Below are positions 35,904 through 48,592 of a stretch of DNA of 64,000 nucleotides, piece after piece. The notes below the pieces were generated by a model, which saw only the letters and a list, made by a program, of their open reading frames with translations, had not been told where the DNA came from and ran no database searches. The stretch is taken from assembly GCA_029945375.1 (NCBI GenBank), contig CM057061.1, positions 2,232,001 through 2,296,000 of the forward strand. The letters are read 5' to 3'. Position 1 is the stretch's first letter. Each line of letters opens with the position of its first letter. Source of the DNA: Agaricus subrufescens (lineage: Eukaryota; Basidiomycota; Agaricomycetes; Agaricales; Agaricaceae). A program made the translations under genes and the position numbers.

Positions 35904-38689
35904 TTAGATAGCGTTCCTATACTTTTCAAACACATCCTGCGAGAGAAAACACCAAAAAGAGTACGTCCACTCCGCCATACCATCTTCTGGGTCGACAAGT
36001 CGGACTTCTACACAACACCCGCCAGTGGAAGTGAACAAAACCAGTGCGGTATCATCAGGAGAATCAGTCTTCCAATTTTCCAACTGGTATTCGAACCGTG
36101 CAAGGCAAAATGCACAATCAAACCCCATAGGGGCGTCCCGAAAAACAAGATTGTTTATCCCAAAGGTGGTCTTCCAACTGCAGGCTTTCCCTTCTTCCCA
36201 CAGGTTACCGTTGCGTTCATGCTGTACAACATTTATCCAAAGTGTAGTTGCAGATACGAGTGTGTCACGCACCTGGCAAGACGAATTCCAAACATCCGAT
36301 AACATTCTCACCGTTGTAGCGGGACGCCAGAACTGCAGCTCAACATTGCGTTGCCAATCCAATCCAGAAACAGAAATAGCATGGAAAGGCACTCGCTTGA
36401 GTATGCCGTGCGCCATGAACTCAGGACGTCTGGTTTTATCCTCCCGTAAAGTTTCAGGAATACAAAAATGGATGAACAGACAACAGAAAACTCACAAACG
36501 CCGCGTTAAGTAGCTCGGAACATGGAAAAATTATACAATAGAAACGCCACGCCGTAGCCAAGAAGCGAATGCAAAGCTCGCTCCGGAAGGTCGAGTCCCC
36601 GCGCTGCAGCCCAGTTACAACCTCAACAATCGCCAATTTATACATATTCAACCTTGTTGCAGTGTTTACGGAACCTCCCGATTCTTCAACCAGCCAAGTA
36701 AGGGAGATCTTCTCACAGGCGACGGGACCATTTGCCAGGATGCCGCAGGCGAAATCTAGACCAGAATAAGATGATTGAATGCCAGTCGGTACCTCCGTTA
36801 ATACCCTGAGCGCACATTCCGCGTTCAGTTGGCGGACTTCATCAACAAAATGGGGGAAGAGCCCAGATCGGGAGAAATCGGATATGTAGTCTATGAATGA
36901 CTTGTGAAAACTCCTGAGCTTGTCACTATGGGCTTCGTCTCGTCGTGGGACGTCCAAAACAGCGCGGAGGTGGTTGACGGCGGCATATGCTTCATCGGCT
37001 GTCAGTCCCACCCAGTTGCACAGTCCAAGAAAATTCATATAGATGCTGCTGCAAAATACAGATGAATCTCCGTTCAATGCCAATGCTAATAAAAGCTTTC
37101 GAGTGTTGACCATGACTTTGGCAGGGACATTCGACAGGATCCGCTCATATAACGCATCAAGTAGTGCCATCGGGTGCTCCTCTCGCGACAGACCAGTCAT
37201 TTCATGGTTATCAATGACGTGTAACACATCGGAAAGTTGCGAGGCCGGACTTCCTATTCTCCAGTCACCGATATAGTTGACAACTGTCTGCGCATATGCA
37301 AATAGCCCACCGGCAGCATCGGCGACTGTCCAGAAATCTCGTTCCTCAGGCCACCGTGAGTCGAGTACATCTGACCCATCTTTGATCTTTGTTAACTCTT
37401 CACGAAGGAATCGTTCAACATCTGTGCAGGCCTCATCGGAGTCTATCGGAACTTCCTCCTTCTCGTAGGCTGGGATGACATTACGCCTGGAAAAGAAGGA
37501 CGTGATGTGTGGTTCAGGCCGGCTGGCTATGAGCCACACCAAGCGAGAGGAAGGATGTGCGAGACACAGATCAGAGATGAGGCGGAGGAGTTCTAACTGG
37601 GTACGGGGTTCCTTGCATTCATCGAGGCCATCAATAATGATCAGCACTCTATTTGCAGAATTGAGTTCGGAATTATTGACGAAGGGCTCTACGATCAACT
37701 TGTTGAACTGTTTGGCCATCGACGATCGAAGGAGTGATGGATCACGAGTGATCTCTGCTTCGATAATTTTCCGATAGGTGTTGGATTTAGCTGCGAGCTG
37801 ATAGGAAAGAGTTATGATTGCTTTGGTTCCATCATTGCGTCCGTTGATGGAGAAGAAAACCGAGGCAGGAGGGCCCCCTGGGAGATCGGGAGACTCGGCG
37901 ACACTCTGCATGATAGCTGATTTGCCAACTCCAGCTGCACCAACCACCCAGCGCATTTTTTGCACGCCGTTGCAGTTAGAAATGAAGTATATGCATCGTT
38001 CTAGAATGGCCAAACGGGTCCCTGGTTGGCACCGCGGGGGTGGGTCACGATCTGAGGAATCGAATTCTGCGCCACGTATTGTTCCCTCCAAGAGATCTTT
38101 CATGACTAGCAGGCATAACGATCAACGGAGGAAAGAAAACATGTACAATACTCACAGTTATTGGAAGATGCGTTATTATACGTGACTGGAAATGATTCAA
38201 GTCAGGATGAATAAAGCAGTGTTGTTTGAAGGACTCACCATTGCTGGCATCGACGAAAGTTCCTGTCACAATACAGTCGCGAGCCTGATAAAACATGCCC
38301 ATGTTCTCAGGTGGAGATTGTTGGAATTGTGTGGAGTCTGAGCGACTGGGAAGGGATGGGAGATCCGCAGGGTATTGACTGACGGAAGAGGTGGCAGTGG
38401 TTATTTGCGCTAAACTTGAATTACTAACGCCATGCCGGGTAACTGGTTGTAGTATGGGTGAGGGTGAGCGCGTATGCCTTTGAGGGTCAACGTAATGGGG
38501 CAGAGTGGAGGGCCGAGTAGTGTTTGCAATCACATTCGCGCGTCGGTGCAGTACATCAGATCTAGAGGGAAGATGAGAGTGCGCATTCGGAGAAGCGCGA
38601 GAGGCAGGGATGGGCGACGAAGCCACATAGTTGCGACGAGCTCGTGGGGACGGCCCCGGTGAAAGACGACGCCTCTTGGTTTCAGGCAT
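35904..38689 (-). CDS. NACHT STAND ATPase (NLR-like), copy B
   Basis: Five exons (38239-38689, a 30 nt exon 2 within about 38150-38180, 36496-38105, 36273-36440, 35904-36221) give 858 residues. The start MPETKRRRLSPG is the first Met and aligns with the other copies. Same architecture as copy A: basic Ser/Pro-rich N-terminus, GMFYQARDCIVTGTFVDASN, GAAGVGKSAIMQ, LIIIDGLDEC, WLIASRPEPHI, and a C-terminal block with a CxxC pair (CAFC) and WTYSFWCFLSQDVFEKY. The last intron (36222-36272, 51 nt) has correct GT/AG ends but contains no stop, so retention would keep the frame. Appears fully functional. Confidence 0.9.
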
Positions 38690-39833
38690 GAAGAAAAGGT
38701 GGCCCTAGGCGGTGAGCGCGGCCATAAGAAGTACACATGCCAGTGGCAGTGTATGCATTCTATTTGGAGCTATATTTGGCGCTTCCTGTGCCTGTTCGAA
38801 AACATGTCGTCGCCGGATGTCACAATTTTCCAGTCTTTTGTCGGTAAAATCCGAATGGCATGCAAAAAGGATAGTTGTTCTAGGCCCCTACCCAGCACGA
38901 CTTGAAAAGTTCGCACAATTGGCAAAAGCGAGCCAAGCACTTCGTAGAGAGGGAGAAAGTGATTAGAAGAAAAGCTATGACAGCTATAGTTGCACCAACT
39001 GGAGAGACCCTCGAGCCCTTGAGTTGATGATGGTTGATTGTTAGGAGTCTGGATCTACACCACTTTTGGTATTCCCGGCCTCCGGACCTCCGGATCTCCT
39101 TGTGGTAAGTACAACAGCCGGCAGCTATTTTTGTCAACGTGTTAATTAATTCGCCGGTGGCAAGGATTTTGAGCACGCCAAAGGCATCACCGAACCGTTT
39201 TTGTTATGCGATTCACAGAGTTCCCAGGACCAAAAGAGAACCAGTCAGCGATCATGCACGGTACATTGAAACATTGAGCTCGATTAATTAACTCCCTTTT
39301 CCATGCTCTCCTGTCATTTATTGGAAAAAAGCTGGGTTTAGAGTGTCGAACATCTATCTATGATGTTGTGTATATCGCCAGTAGACACTACGTGAGGCCC
39401 GATGTGACATCCTCCCAAAGATTTGGTGTGAGGGCACAAATGCTCTAGGTACTAGATGGATTATAGACATACTACTTGAGACCAATGATAGTCCCGAAAC
39501 GCGTAAAGCCAATCAAATCAAGTGGAAAAAAAGAGGGGAAATGGTTTATGGAAGAGCGGACATGTCAAAGAAATAGTTACGCGATTACAGACAGGCATCT
39601 CAGGAAGCCCAATGAAAAACCTATGTCACAATTGTAGAGTAATATTAGGCGGTTTGTCGCGGGTGCGGCTGAGGCCTTCCCCCGCACTTGCCGAGCCGAT
39701 GTATTTGTGAATTTTATATTCGTCGCCCACACCATGTTTCACACTCTTCTTAACCTCTCAAACTGCAAGAGCGCACTCCTCACACTAGGTCAAAAATCAT
39801 TAAGCCAGATTGTGATAGGAACAAAACAATGCG
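38690..39833. repeat. Upstream-flank block of NACHT copy B and 3' flank of copy C
   Basis: Close relative of the flank of copy E (48593-49200): both carry a palindrome-containing promoter, then ccggcctccggacctcc, agccggc, the ttttgagcacg-type segment and ccaaaagagaacca. No conserved ORF runs through both, so it is read as non-coding. The last 180 bp match the 3' flanks of A and E. Confidence 0.75.
38738..38748. promoter_or_regulatory. Palindrome TGCCAgTGGCA in NACHT copy B promoter
   Basis: A perfect 5 bp inverted repeat with a 1 bp spacer, 49 bp upstream of the ATG. Kept at a similar distance in E (48659-48669), D (41873-41881, 4 bp arms) and F (52332-52342, one arm changed). Candidate binding site for a dimeric regulator. 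Confidence 0.5.
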
Positions 39834-40720
39834 TTAGACAAGAGTCCCATATTTTTCACGTATATCCTGCGGCATAATACACCAAAATGAGTATGTCCAC
39901 TCCGCCATACCATCGTCCGGATAGACAAATCGGACTTGGACACAACACTCGCGAGTTGAAGTGAACATAACTAGAGCGGTATCATCAGGAGAACCAATCC
40001 AATACAGCGTTGAGTTTCTAATCAATGCCAATGCAAATAAGAGCTTTCGGGTATTACTCATGATTTTGTCAAGAACATTTGACACGATCCGCGCATACAA
40101 TGCATCGAGTTGCACCACGTACTGTTTCCTTCAGGAGTTTTTCCCTGACTAACACATAAGATCAATAAAGGTAGTGAAATAATGGAACACGCTTACACCG
40201 ATTAGGGGACGTGTTATGATAAGTGACTGAGAATAAATCGAGTCAGAATAGACGAAGCAATGAAGTTTGGAGGACTCACCATTGCTGGCATCGATGAAAG
40301 TTCCTGTCACGGTACAATCATGGGCCTTATAGAACATGCCCGTGTTCCCAAGTGGAAATTGTTTCAAAAGGGTGGGGTCAGAACAAATAGGGGTAGGAGA
40401 TGGGCAGAGTATTGACCGACGGAAAGGGTTGCAGTAGTCATTTGCGCTAAGCTTGGATGACTGACGCCATACTCAGCATATGACTGTAGATTAGGTGTGG
40501 ACGGGCCTGTAGACATTTGAGGATAGACAAGCGGAATAGCAGAGGGCTGAGTGATGTTTGTAGTTGCAGTAGCGCACCGATGCTGTACATCAGGTCTAGA
40601 GGACAGACGAGAGTGCGCATCCGGGTAAGCGCAAGAGGCAAGGGAAGACGACGAGGCTATAGAGTCACGACGAGGTCGCGGGGATGAGCCTGGTGGATGA
40701 TACTTTTGACCTTCAGACAT
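39834..40720 (-). pseudogene. Internally deleted NACHT relic, copy C
   Basis: Starts with a full N-terminal region (MSEGQKYHPPG...) but is frameshifted at about 40375-40390, before GNTGMFYKAHDCTVTGTF. The exon 2 and intron positions are recognisable, and the usual GTCATG at the start of exon 3 is GTCAGG. After ETVRGA nearly all of the NACHT domain is deleted (junction near 40110) out of frame. A short piece with LDALYARIVSNVLDKI remains, then a second deletion (junction near 39992) runs straight into the C-terminal block SPDDTALVMFTSTRE. The 3' end is nearly identical to copy E, showing a recent shared origin or gene conversion. Walker A and B are absent, so no ATPase can be made. Confidence 0.88.
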
Positions 40721-41943
40721 CGAGAATGTCGGGGAACGAGAGAAAAGGTTGCCTAAGCGAAGCGGCAACCATCAGAGGCACACAATCTGGAATTTGCCGA
40801 AGCGTTGTGATATTTTAGGCCCTCAGATCTCCTTTAGGTAATCAGTATCACAGCCGGCTGTTATTTTTGTCGACACGGTAATTGCCTGCGAGCTATTTTG
40901 AGTAGCTCACTGAACCGTTCGAGGGTTGTTCCGGGGACAAAAAGAAAACACGTCGACGATGATACATTGAGGCCGATTCACCTATTCTTTTTTACTCTCC
41001 CTTCTTTTCTCTTAATGGGGCTGAGCTTATAGTATCATCTTATATATTTATGCCAGTGGTATTGTTTATCACCCGTACTATAGGTACTGCATAAAGTCAT
41101 AGGCGACTGCTTCCATTTTTTCGTGCAAGGACACAATACTCCAGCTACTAGATGGACCATAGCCATGATACTTGAGTCCAATGATAGTCCTGAACCGTGT
41201 AAAACAATGAAATCATACTACGAAAACAAATAAAGCAAGAGAAGAAAAATTGTTTGTGAGCTCGTATTTGGAAGAACAATTGGGACTTCTTTTGGGGAGT
41301 CATGGGAACGTGAACACTCAGACATAAATTTACTTCCGGCTTATCACACCCTGGAGACTATCTGTGACCAGTTAGTCCACTAAGGATAGATAGCCTAAAC
41401 AACGGGAGTACATATACATTCCAGAGAGAAAGAAATAAGAGGGTATGTATACGTTGCCACTCTTAGCATGTTATATTACTCTTACTTATTTCTATGCCTG
41501 TACCGAGATATAAGAGAGACATACTTGCATCCAATATTTGGACAAAATCTCTGCCTACCAATGTGCCCCTAAAAAAAGCTGCTAATGTGATAGCAGGCTC
41601 CTACTCAACTTCCGACTCACGTACGTATGCTCCTTGGGGGGCCGGACCGCACACCAACCAAGTAAGAATCTGGTCAGCGTACAATTGGAGCACACCTCGT
41701 TGCGAGAGGTTTGGCGTTACTTGCAAACGATGTCGAGGCGGTCGCGTAGAAGCTGAGCAAAGCCTGTAATAGAAGGGCTTCTTACCACATGTATCCGAGA
41801 AGTTCTGACTAAGAACACGTGTAGTAAATGAGCCCCACAGGAGTAAACAGGATGCACGCACCGCCACTGGCATGTGTGCTTAATGAATACGCTGAGCGCG
41901 CTTCGGCTCGAGCCACCTTTCTTTCCTTCCCTCAATACCCTCA
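40721..41943. other. Head-to-head spacer between copies C and D
   Basis: The left part (to about 41500) is the upstream flank of copy C, related to the flanks of B and F; for example the segment around 41370-41520, with attccagagaga, matches 53390-53530. The right part carries the promoter of copy D with GCCAcTGGC at 41873-41881. No gene recognised; the ORF at 41494-41769 has no domain. Confidence 0.6.
41873..41881. promoter_or_regulatory. Palindrome GCCAcTGGC in NACHT copy D promoter
   Basis: Counterpart of the element upstream of copies B and E, 62 bp before the ATG, with 4 bp arms. Confidence 0.4.
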
Positions 41944-44742
41944 ATGCCCGAAGGCCAGACAGCTCGTCGTATACCAAGGCCGTCTCCGCGACCTCGTCAC
42001 AATGACATGGCCTCGTCCTCGTCCTCTGCCTCTTGCCTGTCTCCAGATGTGCACCCTCATCCTTCTGTTACGTCTGATGTACTGCCATCGCCTGTGCATG
42101 GGAACACAGGCACTACTCGGCCCCCCTCTATTCCGCGTCGTAGAGGTCCTCAAAACCCTGTGCGCCCATTATCATCTGTATCACGACCGCTTAATCAGCC
42201 TGGTATTCGGAAATTAAACTTAGTGCAAACGACCAGTGCCTCACATTCCGTCAATAAACACTCTGCTTATCTCCCATCCCGCCCAAAATCTTCAGCCCCA
42301 GCTCCACTCCCAAAATCTTCAGGCCCAGTTCCGCTCCCAAAACCTCCCTACAAGGGCCGGGGTATGTTTAATCGAGCTCGCGATTTTACTGTGACAGGAA
42401 CTTTCGTCGATGGCAATGGTGAAATTCTCTCGATAAGATCAATTGTTTTATACTGACATGGGATGTTTCTAGTTACCTACTATAACGCGTCCTCAAACCA
42501 GTGTAAGCGTTATTCTTGTTCCATTACCTTTATTGATTGTCATCTATACTAGTCATGGAGAAATTCTTGAAGGAAACAATACCTGGCGCAGAATTTGATT
42601 CTTCCGATCGCGATCCACCGCCGCGATGTCAACCCGGAACCCGTTTGGCCATCCTAGGACGATGCATATACTTTATTTCCCACTGTAACGGAGTTCAAAA
42701 GATGCGTTGGGTAGTCGGTGCGGCTGGTGTTGGAAAATCAGCTATCATGCAGAGCGTAGCCGAGTCTCCCGATCTCCCAGTAGGCTCACCTGCCTCAATC
42801 TTCTTTTCCATCAACGGACGTCATGATGGAACCAAAGCTATAAAAACACTTTCCTACCAGCTCGCAGCCAAATCCGACACCTATCGTCAAGTCATCGAAC
42901 ACGAGATTACTCGTGATCCATCACTCCTTTGATCGTCCATGGCCAAACAGTTCAAAAAGCTGATTGTCGAGCCCTTCATCAACAACGCTCAACTGAATTC
43001 TGCGGGTCGAGTGTTAGTCATCATTGATGGCCTCGATGAATGCAGGAATCCCCGTACCCAGATAGACCTCCTCCGCCTCATCTCCGATCTCTGTCTCAAG
43101 TATCCTTCCTCGCCCCTGGTATGGCTCATAGCCAGCCGGCCTGAACCACATATCACCTCCTTCTTTTCCAAGCGCGACGTCATTCCAGCATATGTGAAGG
43201 AGGAGGTTCCAATAGACTCCGACGAGGCCCGCGCTGATGTTGAACGATTTCTTCGTGAAGAGCTAACTAAGATCAAAGAGGGGTCAGATCTACTCGACTC
43301 ACGGTGGCCTGAGGAACAGGATTTTTGGAAAGTCGCTAATGCTGCCGGCGGGTTGTTTGCATATGCACAGACCGTCATCAACTATGTTGGTGACTGGAGA
43401 ATAGGAAGCCCGGCCTCGCAGCTGTCTGATGTGCTGCGTGTCATTGATAAGCATGGGATGACTAGTCTGCCGCGAGAGGAGCACCCAATGGCTTTACTCG
43501 ATGCGTTGTATGAACGGATTTTGTCAAACGTCCCTGACAAAATTATGATCAACACCCGAAAGCTCTTATTAGCATTGGCATTGATTGGGGATTCAACCGA
43601 GCATTGTGGCGACACTGATATGAACTTTGTCATTCTGTGCAACTGGGTGGGTCTGACAGCTGATGAAGCTTATGCCGCCATCCACCACCTCCATTCTGTT
43701 TTGTATGTCCCCCGACGTGACCAAGCCCACCGAGAAAAGCTCAGGGCTTTTCATAAATCATTCATAGATTACATATCCGACTTTACCCGATCTAGATTCT
43801 CCTCCCATTTTCTCGATGAAGCCCGCCAACTCCAGGCCGAATATGCGTTCAGGATTTTGACGGAGGTTCCGAATGGCGTTCTGTCATATGCGTCTCCTTA
43901 TAAATTTCCCTGTGGTACCCTGACAAATGACCCCGTCACTCAGAACGCAATCACTCTTACTTGGCTGGTTGAGGGATCAGATGGCTGGAGCGACAGGATA
44001 ACAAGGCTGGGCGTATATAAACTGATGATCGATGAGACACTGAAAGGGATGAAGGACGGGCATCCAAATTTCCAGAGCGAGATTTGCGTTCATCTTTTGG
44101 CCACGATGTGGAGTACTTATGGAACCACCTTTCCGTACGATGAGCTACTCGATGCAGCATTCGTGAGTCTTCTCTTACCCGTCCTTCCTTCCTTCCATCA
44201 CTGAAAGTATACCCGAGAACGAAGCCCAACGTCCGGAACTCATGATGAACGGCATACTCAAGCAAACATCGCTCAGGGCTGTTGCCATTCCCGGATTGAG
44301 CAAGATACATTGTATCAACCTCGAGTTCTGCCGGCCTGCTATAACAATGAAAAGCTCCTCTGATCCGTGGTATTCATCCTGCCAGGTGGGTGAGATGCTC
44401 GTGTTTGCAAACGCGCATTAAATTAGTGTCGTATAGCATCAGCGGTGGGATAAAGAGAAGGGACTCGGTTGGGAGACCACCTTTCAACCAGGCTGTTTTA
44501 CTACTCAGGCTGCTTCTGTGGGACTTGAGTGTGCATTTTGTTATGCGCGGTTCAGAGAGCAGCTGAAAAAATGGAAGGTTCATTGTCCTGATGATATTGC
44601 TCTAGTTCTGTTCACCTCAACTGACGAGTGTTGTGTACAAGTTCGATTTGTTTACCCGGAAGATGGTATGGCTGAGTGGACATACTCGTTCTGGTGTAGG
44701 ATTTCGCAGGACGTGCGCAAAAAATATGAGAGCGCTGTGTAA
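41944..44742 (+). pseudogene. Inverted NACHT STAND gene with one nonsense codon, copy D
   Basis: The only array member on the plus strand. Five exons (41944-42418, 42473-42502, 42553-44162, 44218-44385, 44437-44742) would encode 862 residues. The sole defect is TGA at 42930-42932 (codon 295), where the other copies have CGA in LLRSSMAKQF. This is a C-to-T change at a CpG. Walker A (GAAGVGKSAIMQ) lies before the stop; Walker B (LVIIDGLDEC) and the rest of the domain lie after it, still open. Exon lengths and splice sites match the intact copies, so loss is very recent, or the product is a truncated N-terminal protein, or the base is an assembly error. Confidence 0.87.
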
Positions 44743-45856
44743 GTGATAGCTCTGTACTCGTAATAATCTGGTTTGATTGTTATATACACACGATGAACAT
44801 ATATTCAAAGATTTGAATGGTTAAGAAGTGTATGAGACATTGTATGGACGAAAAGTTAATGTTCGGGTCGATGCACTCACTGACCGCTCTCGACCTCATC
44901 CTCTCTTCGAAGATGACCGGCTGAGGAGGCGTTATAACGCCTACACTCGTGTCTATGGAGGTATTATAGAGAGATGACCATGGCCGATGTTGTCGAGGTC
45001 ATTCAGCTTGGCATAAGGGCGGGAAAGATGAAGATCTAGCAATCTAATTTGATTTAAAATTTCCCTTCCTGCCACCCCTTTCGCTATCCGTCCAAAATCT
45101 ATGGGATGGGCTGGCCACACCCTCTACCTTTGGTAGCGGGAATTCACTAAGTTTATCACACGCCATGGGCTCCGTACCCTGGCGCTGACTCGGGGCAAAG
45201 AGCGTTAGTATATTTCGGAGTTCACAGACGCTGTAGAACGCTACATCACACTCTCGTATATCCCCGCTGACCGCTTGCAGACTCCCCACCAAGGCTGGGT
45301 CATTCTGATGAGTTCCCCAAAATGGCATACAGGGTGCCCTCGATCTGTTGAGGAAGGACCACCATCCGGTTGTTCTTCGTTGGCATGTTCTTTAGACGTC
45401 ATACCAAGTTCAATCACATGTACTCTCCACATTCGCTTTCAATGATGCACAACTCTTTGCTACTCTCGAAAGCTTTAGGGGCGCTTTGCCTACAGTGGCC
45501 TATAGACACCTCATCGGCCCGCTTAGCCGAGCTTCAGCAACGAGACCGCTTTTTCCTTTATTCCTCATTCAGCCAGCGAGAGATATAGTACTTAGCACAC
45601 ATAACGAAGCTAACAACAATCATATTGCATTTGTATCGTATCATGTCTCTTGTATCGGATTGAGGCGCACAACTAAGTGTCAGACCCTCAGTCAGCCGTT
45701 TTCAAAGACAAGGTCGAAAGTGGTTGTATGCATTGAAACGTGACATTAATATTCGTCGCCCACACTATGACTCATACATTTCTCAACCTCTCAAATCGCG
45801 GGAGCGCGCTCCTCGTACTAGCTCAAAAATAATTATGATAGGGACAGAGCAATGTG
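44743..45856. other. Spacer between copies D and E (tail-to-tail)
   Basis: About 44825-44980 has a short coding-like plus-strand stretch (RLRRRYNAYTRVYGG) ending in a stop, without domain or exon partners. From about 45405 it is the 3' flank of copy E, homologous to that of copy A. No gene called. Confidence 0.5.
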
Positions 45857-48592
45857 TCAGACAAGGGTCCCATATTTTTCACGTATATCCTGCGGCATAA
45901 TACACCAAAATGAGTACGTCCACTCCGCCATACCATCGTCCGGATAGACAAATCGGACTTGGACACAACACTCGCGAGTTGAAGTGAACATAACTAGGGC
46001 AGTATCGTCTAGAGAATCAGCCTTCCATTGTTGAAGCTGGTCTTCGAGCCGTTTGTGGCAAAAGGCACACCACGCTAAAGTAGTCACCCAACCGCCAGCC
46101 TGTCCTGCTTCCCACCGTGGATGCTGCGCAGCATTAATTCAATGTGTGGTTGTGCACACGAGTATTTCACTCACCCAGCAAGATGAGTTCCATGGATCAG
46201 ATATACCTTTGACGGTCGTAATGGGACGTTGGAACTGCAACTTGATATCACATCGCCAATTCATTGCATAAACGGAAACGGTCTTGACAGGTATTTGCTT
46301 GAGTATGCCATGCATCATGAACTCGCGACGTCGGGTTTCATCCTTAGGTATACTTTCAGCGATACAAGGATGGAAGAACAGACAACAGAGGGACTCACAA
46401 ACGCCGCATCAAGTAGCTCATAATACGGGAAAATGGAGTTGTAATGACTCCAGACCGTGGTCAAGAAGCGAATGCAAAACTCATTCTGAAAGTTGGGATC
46501 CCCGTGCCTTATTCCATTTAGAGCCTCATCAATTGCCAGCCTATACACAGTCAGCCTTGTATGAATGTCCTCCTTGCCACCCGATTGCTCAATCAGCCAA
46601 GTAAGGGGAATCTCGTCACGAGTAACAGGACCATTTGCCAGGGTGCCACAGTCAAAATCGTTGTAAGAAGACTCTGACTGAATGCCATTCGGAACCGCCG
46701 TTAAGATCCTGAATGTACATTCCGCTTGGAATTGGCGAGCTTCATCAAAAAAACGAGGAGAGAATCGAGATCGGGTAAAATCAGATATGTAGTCGATGAA
46801 CGATTTATGAAAACACTTGAGCTCTTCGTGGTGGGCGTTGTCACGTCGAGGGACACGTAGGACGGAGCGGAGGTGGTTGACGGCGGCATATGCTTCATCG
46901 GCTGTCAAACCTGCCCAATTAGACAGTACAACAAAGCTCATATCAACACTGCCGCAATACAGCGTTGAGTTTTTACTCAATGCCAATGCAAATAAGAGCT
47001 TTCGGGTGTTAATCATGATTTTGTCAGGGACATTGGACAAAATCCGCTCATATAATGCATCGAGTAGAGCCATTGGGTGCTCCTCTCGTGACAGACCAGT
47101 CATTCCATGCTTATCAATGACGTGCAGCACATCAGACAGCTGCGAGGCTGGACTTCCAATCCTCCAGTCACCGATATAGTTGATCACTGTCTGCGCATAT
47201 GCAAACAACCCGCCGGCGGCATTAGCGACTTTCCAGAAGTCCTGCTCTTCAGGCCACCGTGAATCGAGTAAATCTGACCCATCTTTGATCATCGTTAGCT
47301 CTGCACGAAGAAATCGTTCAACATCTGCACAGGCCTCGTTGGAGTCTATTGGAACTTCCTCCTTCACATATGCTGGAATGACGTTGTGCCTGGAAAAGAA
47401 GGAAGTGATGTGTGGTTCAGGTCGGCTGGCTATGAGCCATACCAAGGGCGAGGAAGGATGCATGAGACAGAGGTCGGAGATTAGGCGGAGGAGTTCTACT
47501 TGAGTGCGGGGGTCCTTGCATTCGTCGAGGCCATCAATGATGACCAACGCTCGACCGGCCGAATTGAGTTCAGAGTTGTGGATGAAGGGTTCAACAATCA
47601 ACTTGTTGAACTGTTTGGCCATAGACGACCGAAGGAGAGATGGATCGCGGGTAATCTCTCGTTCAATGATTTGACGGTAAGTGTCTGATTTAGCTGCGAG
47701 CTGGTAGGAAAGTGTGATTATAGCTTTAGTTCCATCGTTGCGTCCATTGATGGAGAAGAAGACCGAGACAGGAGGGCCTCCTGGGGGATCGGGGGACTCG
47801 GCAACGCTCTGCATGATGGCTGTTTTTCCGACACCAGCTGCACCGACAACCCAGCGTATCTTTTGCACTCCGTCGCAACTGGAAATGAAGAGTAGGCATC
47901 GTTCGAGAACGGCCAAACGAGTTCCAGGTTGGCATCGCGGCGGGGGGTCACGATCGGAAGAATCATGTTCTGCACCACGTAATGTTTCCTCCAGAAGCTT
48001 TTCCATGACTAGCACATATAAGGTCAATAGAGGTAATGAGACGGTGGGGCACGCTTACAGGGTTTTGAGGACGCGTTTTGATAAGTGACTGAGAATGATC
48101 CAAGTCAGGATACGCGAAACAATGATGTTTGAACGACTCACCATTGCTGGCATCGACGAAAGTACCTGTCACAGTACAATCGCGTGCCTTATAGAACATG
48201 CCTGTGTTCTCAGGTGGGGATTGTTGGAACTGTGTGGAGTCTGAGCGATTAGGATGGCGTGTGGGATCCACAAAGTATTGACCGACGGAAGGGGGTGCAG
48301 TGGTCTTCTGCGCTAAGCTTGAATTGCTAGCAAAATGCCGGATAAATGGCCGTAGTATGGGTGAGGGCGAGCCCGTGGAGTTTTGAGTACCGACATAGCG
48401 CGGAATAGCGGAGGGCCGGGCAGTGTTTGTAGTCGCACTCGCGCACCGCTGCAGTACATGAGATCTAGAAAGACGAGATTGTACATCCGGAAGCGCGTAA
48501 GAGGTACTGAGGGTGCGTGACGAAACCACATAGTCATGATGAGGTCGCAAAGACGACTCCGGTGAACGATGACACCTCTGGTTTTCAGGCAT
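45857..48592 (-). CDS. NACHT STAND ATPase (NLR-like), copy E
   Basis: Five exons (48142-48592, a 30 nt exon 2, 46399-48008, 46175-46342, 45857-46123) give 841 residues. Start MPENQRCHRSPES. N-terminus Ser/Arg-rich, then NTGMFYKARDCTVTGTFVDASN; NACHT motifs GAAGVGKTAIMQ (Thr in place of the Walker A Ser, allowed), LVIIDGLDEC and WLIASRPEPHI. The C-terminal block is slightly shorter than in B or F (WCAFCHKRL), with CxxC and WTYSFWCIMPQDIREKY. Its last intron contains a stop, so splicing is needed. The 3' end and 3' flank are nearly the same as in relic C. No disabling change seen. Confidence 0.9.

Noticed and set aside
38880..39176. 98-codon ORF upstream of copy B
   Set aside because: The homologous flank of copy E does not keep the frame, so it is not under coding constraint.
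44825..44980. Coding-like stretch downstream of copy D
   Set aside because: Ends in a stop after about 45 codons, has no recognisable domain and is not repeated at other copies.
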